From positions 1 through 30,201 of the forward strand of contig DATLZU010000047.1 of assembly GCA_035573855.1 (NCBI GenBank): 30,201 bases of DNA, given 5' to 3'. The position numbers were made by a program, and so were the translations under genes. The notes under the pieces are model-generated. The model made no database searches, was not told the DNA's origin, and was given only the letters and a program-made list of their open reading frames with translations. Shown here piece by piece: positions 8,488 through 16,514 of this stretch. Within the stretch, counting starts at the first letter, position 1; the number at the start of each line of letters is the position of its first letter. This DNA is from DATLZU01 sp035573855. Its GTDB lineage: Bacteria; Nitrospirota; Nitrospiria; Nitrospirales; Nitrospiraceae.

Positions 8488-8512
8488 GCTATTCGCTGCC
8501 AGCTATTCGCTG
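8488..8512. repeat. Direct repeat of GCTATTCGCTG (two copies)
   Basis: GCTATTCGCTG occurs at 8488-8498 and 8502-8512. Just upstream, AGCAGCT and AGCTGCT form a 7-bp inverted repeat around AGGAAGG (within 8468-8487). The reverse complement of the core is the AGCGAATAGC seen between the TPR genes. This is repeat-rich intergenic DNA with no coding signal. Confidence 0.5.
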
Positions 8513-8588
8513 AACCCATCACGGGGCAAGGACACTGGGTGAGGAAATGGACGGTATGAATTGATTCCTTAATCGGCTATAGCGTAGG

Positions 8589-8604
8589 GCACGCTTAAGC
8601 GTGC
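8589..8604. promoter_or_regulatory. Perfect 16-bp palindrome, candidate operator
   Basis: GCACGCTTAAGCGTGC is a perfect palindrome ending 35 bases before the GTG start of the nucleotidyltransferase gene. Two-gene toxin-antitoxin operons are often autoregulated through such a site, so an operator for this pair is a reasonable inference; direct evidence is only the symmetry and position. Confidence 0.45.
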
Positions 8605-8639
8605 ATCAGCGCGGCCTTAGCTCCGAGGAGGACCGTGAC

Positions 8640-8981
8640 GTGAAGACCGTTCATGATCTATCTCAAACGGAACGACAAATACTGGTCGAGTTTCAGCGGC
8701 GAATCCGCGAAGCATTTCCGGACTGGACTGTGCGGATGACTCTGTTCGGATCACGCGCCCGAGGGGAGGCACAGCCCGATTCCGATATGGACCTCCTTCT
8801 GGAAGTCGAAAAGGACCACGTGTCCTTGGCGGAGAAACGGGTCCTCCGGCACATGGCTGGAGAGCTCTCCATGGAATCGGGCATCATCCTCACGCTGTTT
8901 GTCGCCGACCGATGTCTCCGGCGGGAGCGAGGAGAGTTTTCAATTTTTCGCAGGATCCGCGAGGAGGGTATCCCGGCGTGA
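8640..8981 (+). CDS. MNT-type nucleotidyltransferase antitoxin
   Basis: 113 residues. The start is the GTG at 8640, chosen because AGGAGG (8626-8631) sits eight bases upstream; the longer frame from 8601 runs through the palindrome. The minimal nucleotidyltransferase motif is present (TLFGSRARGEAQPDSDMDLLLEV: GSRARG followed by DSDMD). In HEPN/MNT toxin-antitoxin pairs this protein neutralises the HEPN ribonuclease, in characterised cases by AMPylation. The product looks complete. Its stop overlaps the GTG of the HEPN gene (GTGA, 8978-8981), so translation is probably coupled. The HEPN partner downstream is frameshifted, which leaves this antitoxin without an intact toxin. Confidence 0.82.
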   Translation: MKTVHDLSQTERQILVEFQRRIREAFPDWTVRMTLFGSRARGEAQPDSDMDLLLEVEKDHVSLAEKRVLRHMAGELSMESGIILTLFVADRCLRRERGEFSIFRRIREEGIPA

Positions 8982-9363
8982 GTCAGGCGGAGATCAAAGA
9001 ACTGCTCGACAAAGCGCAGCGCAGCCTGCGCGCGGCCGAACGCCTCATGGCCGATGGAGACCACGATTTTGCGGTCTCCCGGGCTTACTACGCCATGTTT
9101 TACGCGGCGCAGGCCTTACTGTTGACAAAGGACATCCGAAGGTCCAAGCATTCCGCCGTGCTCTCGGCCTTCAACGAGTCCTTTGTGAAGACCGGGGCAG
9201 TCGCTGCGGAGCATTTTCATCGGCTTCGGGATGGCTTCGAAGACCGGGCCGAAAGCGATTATGGGCTTGCGGCGATTTCCCAGGAGCAAGCATGCAGGAA
9301 GCCCTGCATGCAGCCCGTATATTCGTTGAGGAAATCAACCGGCACCTCCCCGATTCCCTCTGA
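8978..9363 (+). pseudogene. HEPN-domain toxin, frameshifted near C-terminus
   Basis: A GTG start at 8978 follows GAGGAGG (8961-8967) and overlaps the stop of the nucleotidyltransferase. The frame encodes a normal HEPN protein (VSRAYYAMFYAAQALL, SKHSAVLSAFNESFVKTG, RAESDYGLAAISQEQA) up to about 9291. The expected last helix (QEALHAARIFVEEINRHLPDSL, stop TGA 9361-9363) lies in another frame. In the present sequence the original frame runs on with unrelated residues to 9556. Removing two bases or adding one near 9291 restores a standard 128-residue HEPN. The lesion falls inside a 9-bp perfect inverted repeat. The truncated-and-extended protein may or may not keep activity. Confidence 0.78.
9290..9311. 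repeat. Inverted repeat at the HEPN frameshift site
   Basis: GCATGCAGG (9290-9298) and CCTGCATGC (9303-9311) form a perfect 9-bp stem with the loop AAGC, exactly where the HEPN reading frame breaks. Removing AT from the left arm both restores the HEPN frame and makes the palindrome imperfect. Confidence 0.7.
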
Positions 9364-9461
9364 GAATCGCGACGCACCGGCACCCAACTTCGGCCAGGAC
9401 ACCCAGGTTGGCGAGGACGCGGCGGGGCCATGCGCAGTACAAGATCGCCGAGGGTCGAAGT

Positions 9462-9540
9462 GTGACCTCGGATGTCACACCGGTGTGGTACACAGAATGC
9501 CCGTTCCCTGTGATCTTCCCTCTCCCCTTGCGGGAGAGGG
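9462..9540. promoter_or_regulatory. Hairpin-rich gap before the type I-B genes
   Basis: The 218 bases between the HEPN pseudogene and the HD fragment (9364-9581) carry no credible gene. They hold TGTGAC/GTCACA arms (9462-9480), the near-palindrome CACAC-G-GTGTG (9477-9487), and a 9-bp stem CCCTCTCCC/GGGAGAGGG (9518-9540, loop CTTGC). The last is a common intergenic hairpin type in GC-rich genomes and could terminate transcription from the left, though no T-tract follows. Confidence 0.4.
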
Positions 9541-9581
9541 CGAGGGGAGACGATGAACCCCATAACCCCGGGCGTTGAGCG

Positions 9582-9845
9582 ATGGAACGAGCAGCAATTA
9601 TGACAAGAGCGGCCGCCTGGATGCAGGCCCGCGGCTGGAAACAGAAGCTGGCCAAGAAGCGGGACCATGAGCAAAGCCTGTTCGAGCACAGTGTGATCGA
9701 ACTGGACGTGCTCTTGGAGCTCTTGCCGATTTTGAAGCGCCCCCAGCACTACGGTCTCGATGAGACGGAGCAGAAGGTCCTAGCGGTCGAGGTCCTCGGC
9801 CATGATGTCGGGAAGGAGACCGTAAATCGTTCTGAATGTGACTGA
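9582..9845 (+). pseudogene. Truncated HD-domain fragment upstream of cas8
   Basis: 87 residues starting with MERAAIM (a second ATG lies at 9600). The part HEQSLFEHSVIELDVLLELLPIL and, 30 residues later, VEVLGHDVGKET looks like the first half of an HD nuclease domain of the kind found in Cas3'' or at the N-terminus of Cas10/Cas10d proteins. After GKE the sequence changes abruptly to VNRSECD and a stop, ten bases before the cas8 start. The later HD-domain residues are absent, so it should not be an active nuclease. The type I-B Cas3 downstream has its own complete HD domain. I infer a relic of another CRISPR effector or of an ancestral gene truncated when the I-B genes arrived; the exact family is uncertain. 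Confidence 0.6.
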
Positions 9846-9854
9846 GGTAATGCC

Positions 9855-11372
9855 ATGCTGCGATACACAGGTCATCCGATTGCCGATATAGGGGTTGCGA
9901 CAGTGGCAGCATTTTGTGAAAAACGAGCCCCTAAAGACCTTACCGAGAAGGATCTTTCAAAGGTCGCAAAATTCCTCGAGACGCAGTACTTTTCGGGAAA
10001 GCTTCTTTCGTACCTAACGTGTGTTTTCCCAAACGCCGCCTACGTGCAGCCCGGTGCGCAGCCTGGGGCAAAGGTCAAAATGAGACCGGAGAAGATCGAG
10101 CAGTTCAAACGGGAAGTTCTTTACACTTTCAAGGAACCACCCAATCCGGCAGCGAGCAGCCTTCGCTGTGCGTTTTCCGGTGAGCCTGCAAGCCGAATCG
10201 TGTACCGCCAACATGTCCCCATGTTGACGGGGGAGGACGTTCTGAATTTCTTCCCAGCAGGAAACGGAGGGCTTCCGATTTCCGGCAAATACCTTCTGGC
10301 GGTGCAAGCATTTCCCCTGGGTGCCCGTCGCTGCCATGGGCGGGCACTGGCAGTCCACAGCGTCGACGACCCGGAATTAACCTACGCTTTTGCCCGTCGT
10401 TTCCTTGCCGATAACCGGAAGCTGCTCCTTCTTGCAGAACAGTCAGAGGAGAAGTACGCAGACGCGAAGGCTCCGAAGACTCTGGTGATCCACGTCCTCC
10501 AGGAGATTGAAAACGAAAGACGGGACTGCGGCGAGAGAGACATAGCCCCATCCGTGACGGTTTACCATTTGACCAACTCTGGCCAAGGCCCCGACATCGA
10601 TATCTTTCATTTACCGTCAGAGATCGTCGGATTTCTTCGAACTGCGTCGAGGGCAACCACTGCGCAGGTCTGGCGGCGAATCCAGAGTGTCGCGTGGGAA
10701 AAGGTATCAGCGGGTTATCGGCAAAAGGGAGGCAAAAAGCAAAGGAGGGGCAGGAAAGCAACAGATGACCAATCCGCCCCAGAATCGTTGATTTCAGGGC
10801 CGGAAATCAGCCGCAATTACTTGTACGAAGACCTGTTTGCGTTGCCCGGTAATGCCGCACATTTTGTAAGGACCTATTTTCTTCGTGGCGCGTATCGCTT
10901 TGCCCGCGAGGGTGATCCCAGACGAGAGTACCGCCTAGGCAGGGAACTCGACCTGGTGTCATGGGAGTTGACCCGCCTGTTCTTAAAGGAGGTGATCAGT
11001 ATGGACAAGAAGCGCGTCGAAGCGATCCGTACACTCGGAGACCGGATTGCGGAGCAGATCAAGTCGGACAACGACCGACGGCTTTTTCAACGACTCTATC
11101 GGGTAAACCGATACGGAGAGTTCCGGAATTTGCTCATCAAGGCGTCGGCCGCTCGCGTGAAGAAAGAGCAAGCGCCTATTGTGGGATTCGAGGAATTTCT
11201 GGTCGTTTTCGAGGAAGGCGACGAGGTGCCGCGGATAGATTGGACGCTGGCACGTGACCTGGTGTTGATCCGGGTGATCGAGCAGCTTCACCAACAAGGG
11301 TGGTTCAGAACAACGCCGGAACTCTTAGAGGAACTGGACACGGAAGAGGTCGCCAGTGTGGCAGAGCCGTAG
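9855..11372 (+). CDS. cas8b1: Type I-B Cascade large subunit Cas8b1 (Cst1-like)
   Basis: 505 residues. The ATG at 9855 has GAGG seven bases upstream. I identify it by its length, its position before cas7-cas5-cas3, and segments such as LRYTGHPIADIGVATVAAF at the N-terminus, LRCAFSGEP near residue 100 and HVLQEIENERRDCG in the middle, which fit the Cst1/Cas8a1-like family. Many members carry CXXC pairs near the CAFSG position; here only one Cys of that pair is left, so a zinc ribbon is not evident. In Cascade the large subunit recognises the PAM and helps load Cas3. A Lys/Arg-rich stretch (GYRQKGGKKQRRGRK, about 295-309) may be a nucleic-acid-binding loop. Confidence 0.78.
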   Translation: MLRYTGHPIADIGVATVAAFCEKRAPKDLTEKDLSKVAKFLETQYFSGKLLSYLTCVFPNAAYVQPGAQPGAKVKMRPEKIEQFKREVLYTFKEPPNPAASSLRCAFSGEPASRIVYRQHVPMLTGEDVLNFFPAGNGGLPISGKYLLAVQAFPLGARRCHGRALAVHSVDDPELTYAFARRFLADNRKLLLLAEQSEEKYADAKAPKTLVIHVLQEIENERRDCGERDIAPSVTVYHLTNSGQGPDIDIFHLPSEIVGFLRTASRATTAQVWRRIQSVAWEKVSAGYRQKGGKKQRRGRKATDDQSAPESLISGPEISRNYLYEDLFALPGNAAHFVRTYFLRGAYRFAREGDPRREYRLGRELDLVSWELTRLFLKEVISMDKKRVEAIRTLGDRIAEQIKSDNDRRLFQRLYRVNRYGEFRNLLIKASAARVKKEQAPIVGFEEFLVVFEEGDEVPRIDWTLARDLVLIRVIEQLHQQGWFRTTPELLEELDTEEVASVAEP

Positions 11373-11420
11373 ACTCACGGGCTTCCTTAAGGAAGTCCCT
11401 CAGAAGGAAGGAGGATCTAG

Positions 11421-12494
11421 ATGGCCTTTGTTACAGGGTTGATGCTTATTGATGCACCCGCTTCTGCGCTCAATAATGCGGGCCAAGAGGAAGGCGCTAG
11501 GACTGATAACACGATTGCCGTCAAGCGCATTCGTACTCGCGCTGGGGATTACCCTTACGCCTCAGCCCAGGCGATACGCTACTGGATCAGAACTTACTTG
11601 GAACGTTCGGATCCTACGTGGCAGGCAGCGCCGGTCTTCCGTGAGGCAAAGATCGCCTACACCGACGCAAACCCGATTCTCTACTGGGACGATGATCTCT
11701 TTGGCTATATGAGAGCCCCGTCGAAGCGGGCTGGAGCCCGATCCGACGAAAATGAAGACTCCCAACAAACGCCTATAGCTGGAGAAATCACACGGATCTC
11801 TCCCCTGAGGACCAGCACTCTTGTATCGCTTGCGCCGGTGAGAATCGTAGACGACTTTGGGACCATGGCCAGGCAGGATGGCGACCCAGTCCCTCATGAA
11901 CATCAGTTCTATCGCGCAACCCTTCATGGGCTTTTTTCATTAAATCTCACCACGGCCGGTACGTTCTTTAACGGCGGACGAGTTGGCTACCGGAACCTTG
12001 ATAAGCACCGGATTCAGCTTGCTCAGGAGCGTGGCTTACAGCCTGTGACCGTTCATGGGCAGCCAGCTTTTCGACTTCCCCATCAGGAGCGGGCAAAGCG
12101 GGTTGGCGCGCTTATCCGTGCGTTGGGTGACTTGGAAGGAGGAGCAAAGCTGACGCTACACTACACCGACGTGACGCCGGGCCTGATAGTGGCGGCCGTC
12201 ATTCAAGGGGGGAACCACCCCTTTGGACGCATTGTGCGCGCCGACGGCCAAGGCCAGCCGGAAATCATTCTTGATGCCATGAAAGAAGTCCTGCGGGTTT
12301 ACAAAGACAAGATCCTCTCGGATGTCTTTGTTGGCTGGGCGAAGGGCTACCTCGATCACCAGCGTGACGCGGTCGAAGCGCTGACCGACGCCGACCGCTC
12401 CAACGTGAAGTTCCACTGGGGACACCCCCGTGAGATCATGATTGAGCTCGCCAAGGAGCTTGAGAAGGCAGAGAACAAGGGATGGTACGACTGA
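11421..12494 (+). CDS. cas7: Type I-B Cascade backbone Cas7 (Cst2/DevR family)
   Basis: 357 residues, starting at an ATG preceded by an AAGGAGG ribosome-binding site. The N-terminal FVTGLMLIDAPASALNNAGQEEGARTDNTIAVKRIRTRAGDYPYASAQAIRYWIR pattern is typical of Cas7/Cst2/DevR: a beta strand, the N-G...E..R.DN..A.K segment, then the helix with QA.RYW.R. A glycine-rich strand (GTFFNGGRVGYRNLD, about 183-197) fits the RAMP fold. Cas7 polymerises along the crRNA spacer. The stop is two bases from the cas5 ATG, within one operon with cas8 and cas3. Confidence 0.88.
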   Translation: MAFVTGLMLIDAPASALNNAGQEEGARTDNTIAVKRIRTRAGDYPYASAQAIRYWIRTYLERSDPTWQAAPVFREAKIAYTDANPILYWDDDLFGYMRAPSKRAGARSDENEDSQQTPIAGEITRISPLRTSTLVSLAPVRIVDDFGTMARQDGDPVPHEHQFYRATLHGLFSLNLTTAGTFFNGGRVGYRNLDKHRIQLAQERGLQPVTVHGQPAFRLPHQERAKRVGALIRALGDLEGGAKLTLHYTDVTPGLIVAAVIQGGNHPFGRIVRADGQGQPEIILDAMKEVLRVYKDKILSDVFVGWAKGYLDHQRDAVEALTDADRSNVKFHWGHPREIMIELAKELEKAENKGWYD

Positions 12495-12495
12495 A

Positions 12496-13269
12496 ATGAA
12501 AGTCCTTCGCGTCGAGGTTGAGGCCCCTGTCTGCTCCTTTCGGTATCCCCATTTTCTGGTGGGAAAGCAGTTGAGCTTCGATATGCCGCCACCTTCAACG
12601 ATCTTCGGTCACATCGCGAGCGCGCTAGGTGAATGGCCCGATCCGGCAAATCTCCGGTTTGCCTACCGATTCGCCACACTCGGCAAGGGGGAAGATCTAG
12701 AAAACCAACAGATTATCGTCCCCTCTGGAGGGCAATTCGCTCATGAGGGCCAGCGGTATCAAAAGTGTCTGGATGTGACTGTACAGCCGACTAAGAGGGA
12801 GTTCCTGCTAGGGGCCCAACTGACCCTCTACCTCAATCGTGTAGATTTTGCCGAGTCTTTCTTGGCTCCCAAGTTCCCAGTTGTTTTGGGTCGCTCCCAG
12901 GATCTGGCGTGCTATACAAAGGTCGAAGAGATCACTCTTGAGCGGGCTGACCGAGGATACTTCGAGGCGACGATCCTTCCGTTTGAGTTCCGAAGGCGGA
13001 CAGCACGCGGCGTGACGGTCCTCATGCCGCGGTACATTGGTCCCCCACCGTTTCGGGAAGCAGAATTCGACCGATACGTTCTTCTCCTAGACACCGTGTT
13101 CTACCTTCCACCCGACGAGGGAGATCGTTTTGGGTCGCGTCAGATGATTCATCTTGATGCAGAGCCTCTTGAACTGTGGGTTGATCCCGATTCTCCCGAA
13201 AGGGACGGGATGCATCGTATCGTCTGGTTCCACGACTTTGTGAGCTCTCAGAAAGGTGATCGAGCATAA
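12496..13269 (+). CDS. cas5: Type I-B Cascade subunit Cas5
   Basis: 257 residues. The ATG at 12496 comes two bases after the cas7 stop; the longer frame from 12442 would begin inside cas7. The start MKVLRVEVEAPVCSFRYPHFLVGKQLSFDMPPPSTIFGHIASALGE is the classic Cas5 N-terminus: beta strand, then a PPPSTIxGHIASALGE helix. Cas5 binds the 5' handle of the crRNA and caps the Cas7 filament. It resembles the Cas5t group that accompanies Cst1/Cst2. Its end overlaps the cas3 start by 14 bases, so translation is probably coupled. Confidence 0.88.
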   Translation: MKVLRVEVEAPVCSFRYPHFLVGKQLSFDMPPPSTIFGHIASALGEWPDPANLRFAYRFATLGKGEDLENQQIIVPSGGQFAHEGQRYQKCLDVTVQPTKREFLLGAQLTLYLNRVDFAESFLAPKFPVVLGRSQDLACYTKVEEITLERADRGYFEATILPFEFRRRTARGVTVLMPRYIGPPPFREAEFDRYVLLLDTVFYLPPDEGDRFGSRQMIHLDAEPLELWVDPDSPERDGMHRIVWFHDFVSSQKGDRA

Positions 13270-15613
13270 CCATAGAGACCGACTTGCCCAGATTTGGGCG
13301 AAAAGTCCTCGGCCTGGTACGATGCAGGGTGAGAGTCTCATCGACCATACGGCGCGAGTTGTGGACCGTCTCTGTGACCTATATTCCGTGTTTCCAGAGC
13401 TAGCGGTCCGAGTTGGAGAACCTCGCCTATGGCATTGGACGTTTTGGGCCTGCGTGCTGCACGATGCAGGAAAAATAGCCAGCGGTTTCCAGGAGCAATT
13501 AAGAAACGGCGCAAAGCGATGGAATCATCGTCATGAGGTTCTCTCTTTGGCCTTTCTGGACTGGGTGTTGCCTGACGATTCCCCAACCGACCTGCCTTGG
13601 GTCGCTGCTGGGATTGTCTCGCATCATCGAGACCACGGCGAGATTGTCCAGTTGTATCCACCGCCGGAAGACCCTGACGATGATCCTGTCTGTTGCCTTA
13701 TCGGTGAGGTCAGTGATCCCGTGATCGAGGCCCTTACAGCTTGGCTGTTGGTCGATCCTGCGAATTGGGCCGATCGGAGCAGGTTGCCTGGCGTCAAAGT
13801 CTCCCCTCGCTTGCCGCCAAAGCCAGCAGAGGATTTCCGCCACCACGGTAGGGAGAGGATCCACCGGGCATTGACCGAATATCGTCACTTGGTGAAGAGG
13901 CTTCAGGAAGAGCCTGCCGACTCTACACCGAACCTGACCGCTCTAGCTCTCCGCGGTCTCGTCTTGTTAGCAGATCACACGGCCTCTGCGCATATTCCAC
14001 CAGCCCGATGGTCGGTCAGAAGCGTGAGAGAAACCATTCAGCTACTGGGTTTTGATCGTCTCGATTTATTGTACCCACATCAACGCGAGGCGGCCTCATG
14101 CCGAGGCCACGTCCTACTCACAGCCCCAACAGGAAGTGGCAAGACCGAAGCCGCCCTGCTTTGGACCACATACCAAAAAGAAAGCGATCGATCGGGAGGA
14201 CGTATCTTTTATATCTTGCCCTACCAGGCCAGTCTGAATGCTATGCACGCCCGCTTATCGCGGCTCTTCCCCGGCTCCGTCGCCCTTCAACACTCGAGAG
14301 CCCTGCAGGCCCTTTACCGAGGCTTACTGGCAAAACACTACACACCGGAAAAGGCAGCATCCGTCGCACGCAGGGAGCAGTCCCTGGCACGTTTGCATCA
14401 CCATCCCATCAGAATCCTCACCCCCTACCAGCTCCTGCGCGGTGCCTTCCGGCTCAAAGGGTACGAGGCGCTTCTCACGGATACCGTTGATGGCCTGTTT
14501 GCATTCGACGAAATCCACGCCTATGAGCCGCGACGTCTGGGAATGATCTTGGGCATGATGGAATACCTTCGGTCCAATCTCGGAGGTCGGTTCCTGGTGA
14601 TGTCAGCGACCTTTCCATCGGTCTTGCGCAGGGTTCTCCAAGAGGTGCTCGGTAGTGCCGTTGAGGTCAGTGCGGGGGATGCCCTTTATCAAGCGTTCGC
14701 ACGCCATACCCTTCGGCTCGTGGATGGGCAGATTATGGACGCTCACGTGCTGGAGCATGTAGTTCGGCTGGCTAGAGGGGGCAACTCTGTACTCGTGGTT
14801 TGCAATACCGTGCCCACTGCCCTGAATGTCCACAAATCCCTCGTGGAGCGTTTGGAAAAGGATGGCATAGCCACAGGGTTACTCCATGGTCGGTTCAATG
14901 CCAGGGACCGATTCGCAAAAGAAAAGCACCTCCTGGACGAGATGGGCACCCAGAACCGCAATCCCTCCGGCAGGCCCGTGGTCCTCATAGCCACGCAGGT
15001 CGTCGAGGTAAGCCTGGATATTGATTTCGACACCCTGTTCAGTGAACCAGCTCCGCTCGAATCGCTCGTCCAGCGTTTTGGCCGAATCAACCGGGGTCGC
15101 AGGCATGCAGTGCGCGACGTACACGTACTGCGCAGGCCTCCAGACGGCCAACATGTCTATTTGGATGAGTATATAGCCCGTGCACTCCAAACGCTCGAAG
15201 AGCACAAGAACGACGTCATTGACGAATCCAAAGTTGGCCGTTGGCTTGACCGTATTTATTGCGGCAGCATCGCGGAACAATGGGACCGAGAGGTGACACA
15301 CTACCGCGAGGAATTCAGCCGGGCCTGTCTAGACGATTTGCGGGCCTTTCAGTCCGATCCGGAACTGGAAGAGAAGTTCGACAAGTTGTTCGACGGTACG
15401 GAGGTCCTTCCGAAGTCATTGGGGGCGGAGTATGAGCACTTGCAAAACGACGATCCTTTGTGCGCGAGTGAACTACTCGTCCCCATTTCCTCAAGGCAAT
15501 TAGAGGTGCTGCGCGAGGCTGGGAAAATCTTGAGCAGACCGGGAGACCATCCAATTATTGTGGACGTTCCATACGACGCAAACGAAGGTCTCCAGCTTGT
15601 GCAATCAGCATAG
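13256..15613 (+). CDS. cas3: Cas3 HD nuclease-helicase
   Basis: 785 residues, start GTG at 13256 inside the end of cas5; an ATG at 13322 would cut into the conserved WAKS...GESLIDHT start. The HD nuclease domain comes first: H31 in LIDHT, H69-D70 in LHDAGK, then NHRHEVLS and SHHRDHG. The SF2 helicase follows: Walker A (APTGSGKTEAALLW, about 290-300), DEIH box (FAFDEIHAYEP, near 418), SAT motif (MSATFP, near 450) and motif VI (QRFGRINRGR, near 606). All catalytic motifs look intact. Cas3 is recruited by Cascade after R-loop formation and shreds the non-target strand. It is the last gene of the I-B operon; cmr1 follows after 10 bases, so the III-C genes may be transcribed from the same message. 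Confidence 0.95.
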   Translation: MIEHNHRDRLAQIWAKSPRPGTMQGESLIDHTARVVDRLCDLYSVFPELAVRVGEPRLWHWTFWACVLHDAGKIASGFQEQLRNGAKRWNHRHEVLSLAFLDWVLPDDSPTDLPWVAAGIVSHHRDHGEIVQLYPPPEDPDDDPVCCLIGEVSDPVIEALTAWLLVDPANWADRSRLPGVKVSPRLPPKPAEDFRHHGRERIHRALTEYRHLVKRLQEEPADSTPNLTALALRGLVLLADHTASAHIPPARWSVRSVRETIQLLGFDRLDLLYPHQREAASCRGHVLLTAPTGSGKTEAALLWTTYQKESDRSGGRIFYILPYQASLNAMHARLSRLFPGSVALQHSRALQALYRGLLAKHYTPEKAASVARREQSLARLHHHPIRILTPYQLLRGAFRLKGYEALLTDTVDGLFAFDEIHAYEPRRLGMILGMMEYLRSNLGGRFLVMSATFPSVLRRVLQEVLGSAVEVSAGDALYQAFARHTLRLVDGQIMDAHVLEHVVRLARGGNSVLVVCNTVPTALNVHKSLVERLEKDGIATGLLHGRFNARDRFAKEKHLLDEMGTQNRNPSGRPVVLIATQVVEVSLDIDFDTLFSEPAPLESLVQRFGRINRGRRHAVRDVHVLRRPPDGQHVYLDEYIARALQTLEEHKNDVIDESKVGRWLDRIYCGSIAEQWDREVTHYREEFSRACLDDLRAFQSDPELEEKFDKLFDGTEVLPKSLGAEYEHLQNDDPLCASELLVPISSRQLEVLREAGKILSRPGDHPIIVDVPYDANEGLQLVQSA

Positions 15614-15623
15614 AGGGGGAATT

Positions 15624-16514
15624 ATGGCTGAACCTCTCACGATTAAGCTGAGAACGTTGACGCCGCTCTGGACCGGCGGAGTGGACCAGTCGTGCGACCG
15701 CCTGCACGAGACAGGGCTCATCGGCTCACTGCGCTGGTGGTACGAAGCCCTGGTGCGCGGGCTCGGAGGCTCTGCGTGCGATCCGACGGATGGGGACCGG
15801 TGCCCTGCTGATGAGGATAAGCGGTGCGTTGCATGTGATCTCTTCGGCTGTACAGGCTGGGGGCGCAAGTTTCGGTTCCAAATCCTAGATGGAAATCAGA
15901 ACATCAGGGAAACCGCATTGCTCAATGCTAACGAAGATGTCACCTTACGCTTCATTGAACTGCGTCCTTTGAACGCCGAGCAGAGATGGCTTCTCGCGAA
16001 GACGGTTGAGATTGCTGCCAAGCATGGAGCATTGGGTGGGAAGACTCCGCTGAAGCCGCAGAGAAGGTCGAAGATCGGGGACGACTATGGCATCGTGCAA
16101 GTTAGAGAGAGTCAAGGAGCCCCCAAAGTGCCAAAGTCGGACATTGAGAAATACCTGCGTTCGGGGGATTGGCGCGATGCGCAGACCAAGGAGCCAGATC
16201 TGCGTTGGTTTTTCTTCGTTCAAGGCGCTTTCCTCTGGCGTAGACAGATCAATTCTATCATTGGCCTTTCGGAAGACGGTCGAAGCGTGGTCGGTAAGGA
16301 AGCCTTTCAACAGTTTCTGCGGGGTAGGAGAGGTGATCAGAACAATCCGGCAATCAGCAAGAAGATTTTCTCCTTCCGCATAAATAGCGGGCGTATTTGG
16401 GGCTATGCCCGAGAACAGAACATGCGAGATGAGATCATCGAAAAGCTAAATGAACAGCTTGGCTCAGGCGCTTACCACGTCAAGACTGGGGAGCAAGTAC
16501 TTCATGAGTTATGA
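15624..16514 (+). CDS. cmr1: Type III RAMP protein Cmr1-like (Cas7 group)
   Basis: 296 residues from the ATG at 15624, preceded by GAGGGGGA; the in-frame upstream ATG lies inside cas3. The N-terminus KLRTLTPLWTGGVD...ETGLIGSLRWWYEALVRGLGG is the standard Cmr1 opening, and CVACDLFGCTGWGRKFRF (about 68-85) is its Cys-rich loop. In Cmr-type complexes Cmr1 sits at the 3' end of the crRNA and helps capture target RNA. This is the first gene of a six-gene type III cassette with overlapping or nearly contiguous reading frames. Confidence 0.9.
   Translation: MAEPLTIKLRTLTPLWTGGVDQSCDRLHETGLIGSLRWWYEALVRGLGGSACDPTDGDRCPADEDKRCVACDLFGCTGWGRKFRFQILDGNQNIRETALLNANEDVTLRFIELRPLNAEQRWLLAKTVEIAAKHGALGGKTPLKPQRRSKIGDDYGIVQVRESQGAPKVPKSDIEKYLRSGDWRDAQTKEPDLRWFFFVQGAFLWRRQINSIIGLSEDGRSVVGKEAFQQFLRGRRGDQNNPAISKKIFSFRINSGRIWGYAREQNMRDEIIEKLNEQLGSGAYHVKTGEQVLHEL

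Noticed and set aside
9364..9556. The C-terminal extension of HEPN-1 in its present frame (to 9556) as a novel domain
   Set aside because: The extension runs through an intergenic hairpin and has no domain character, whereas the other frame supplies the exact missing HEPN helix.
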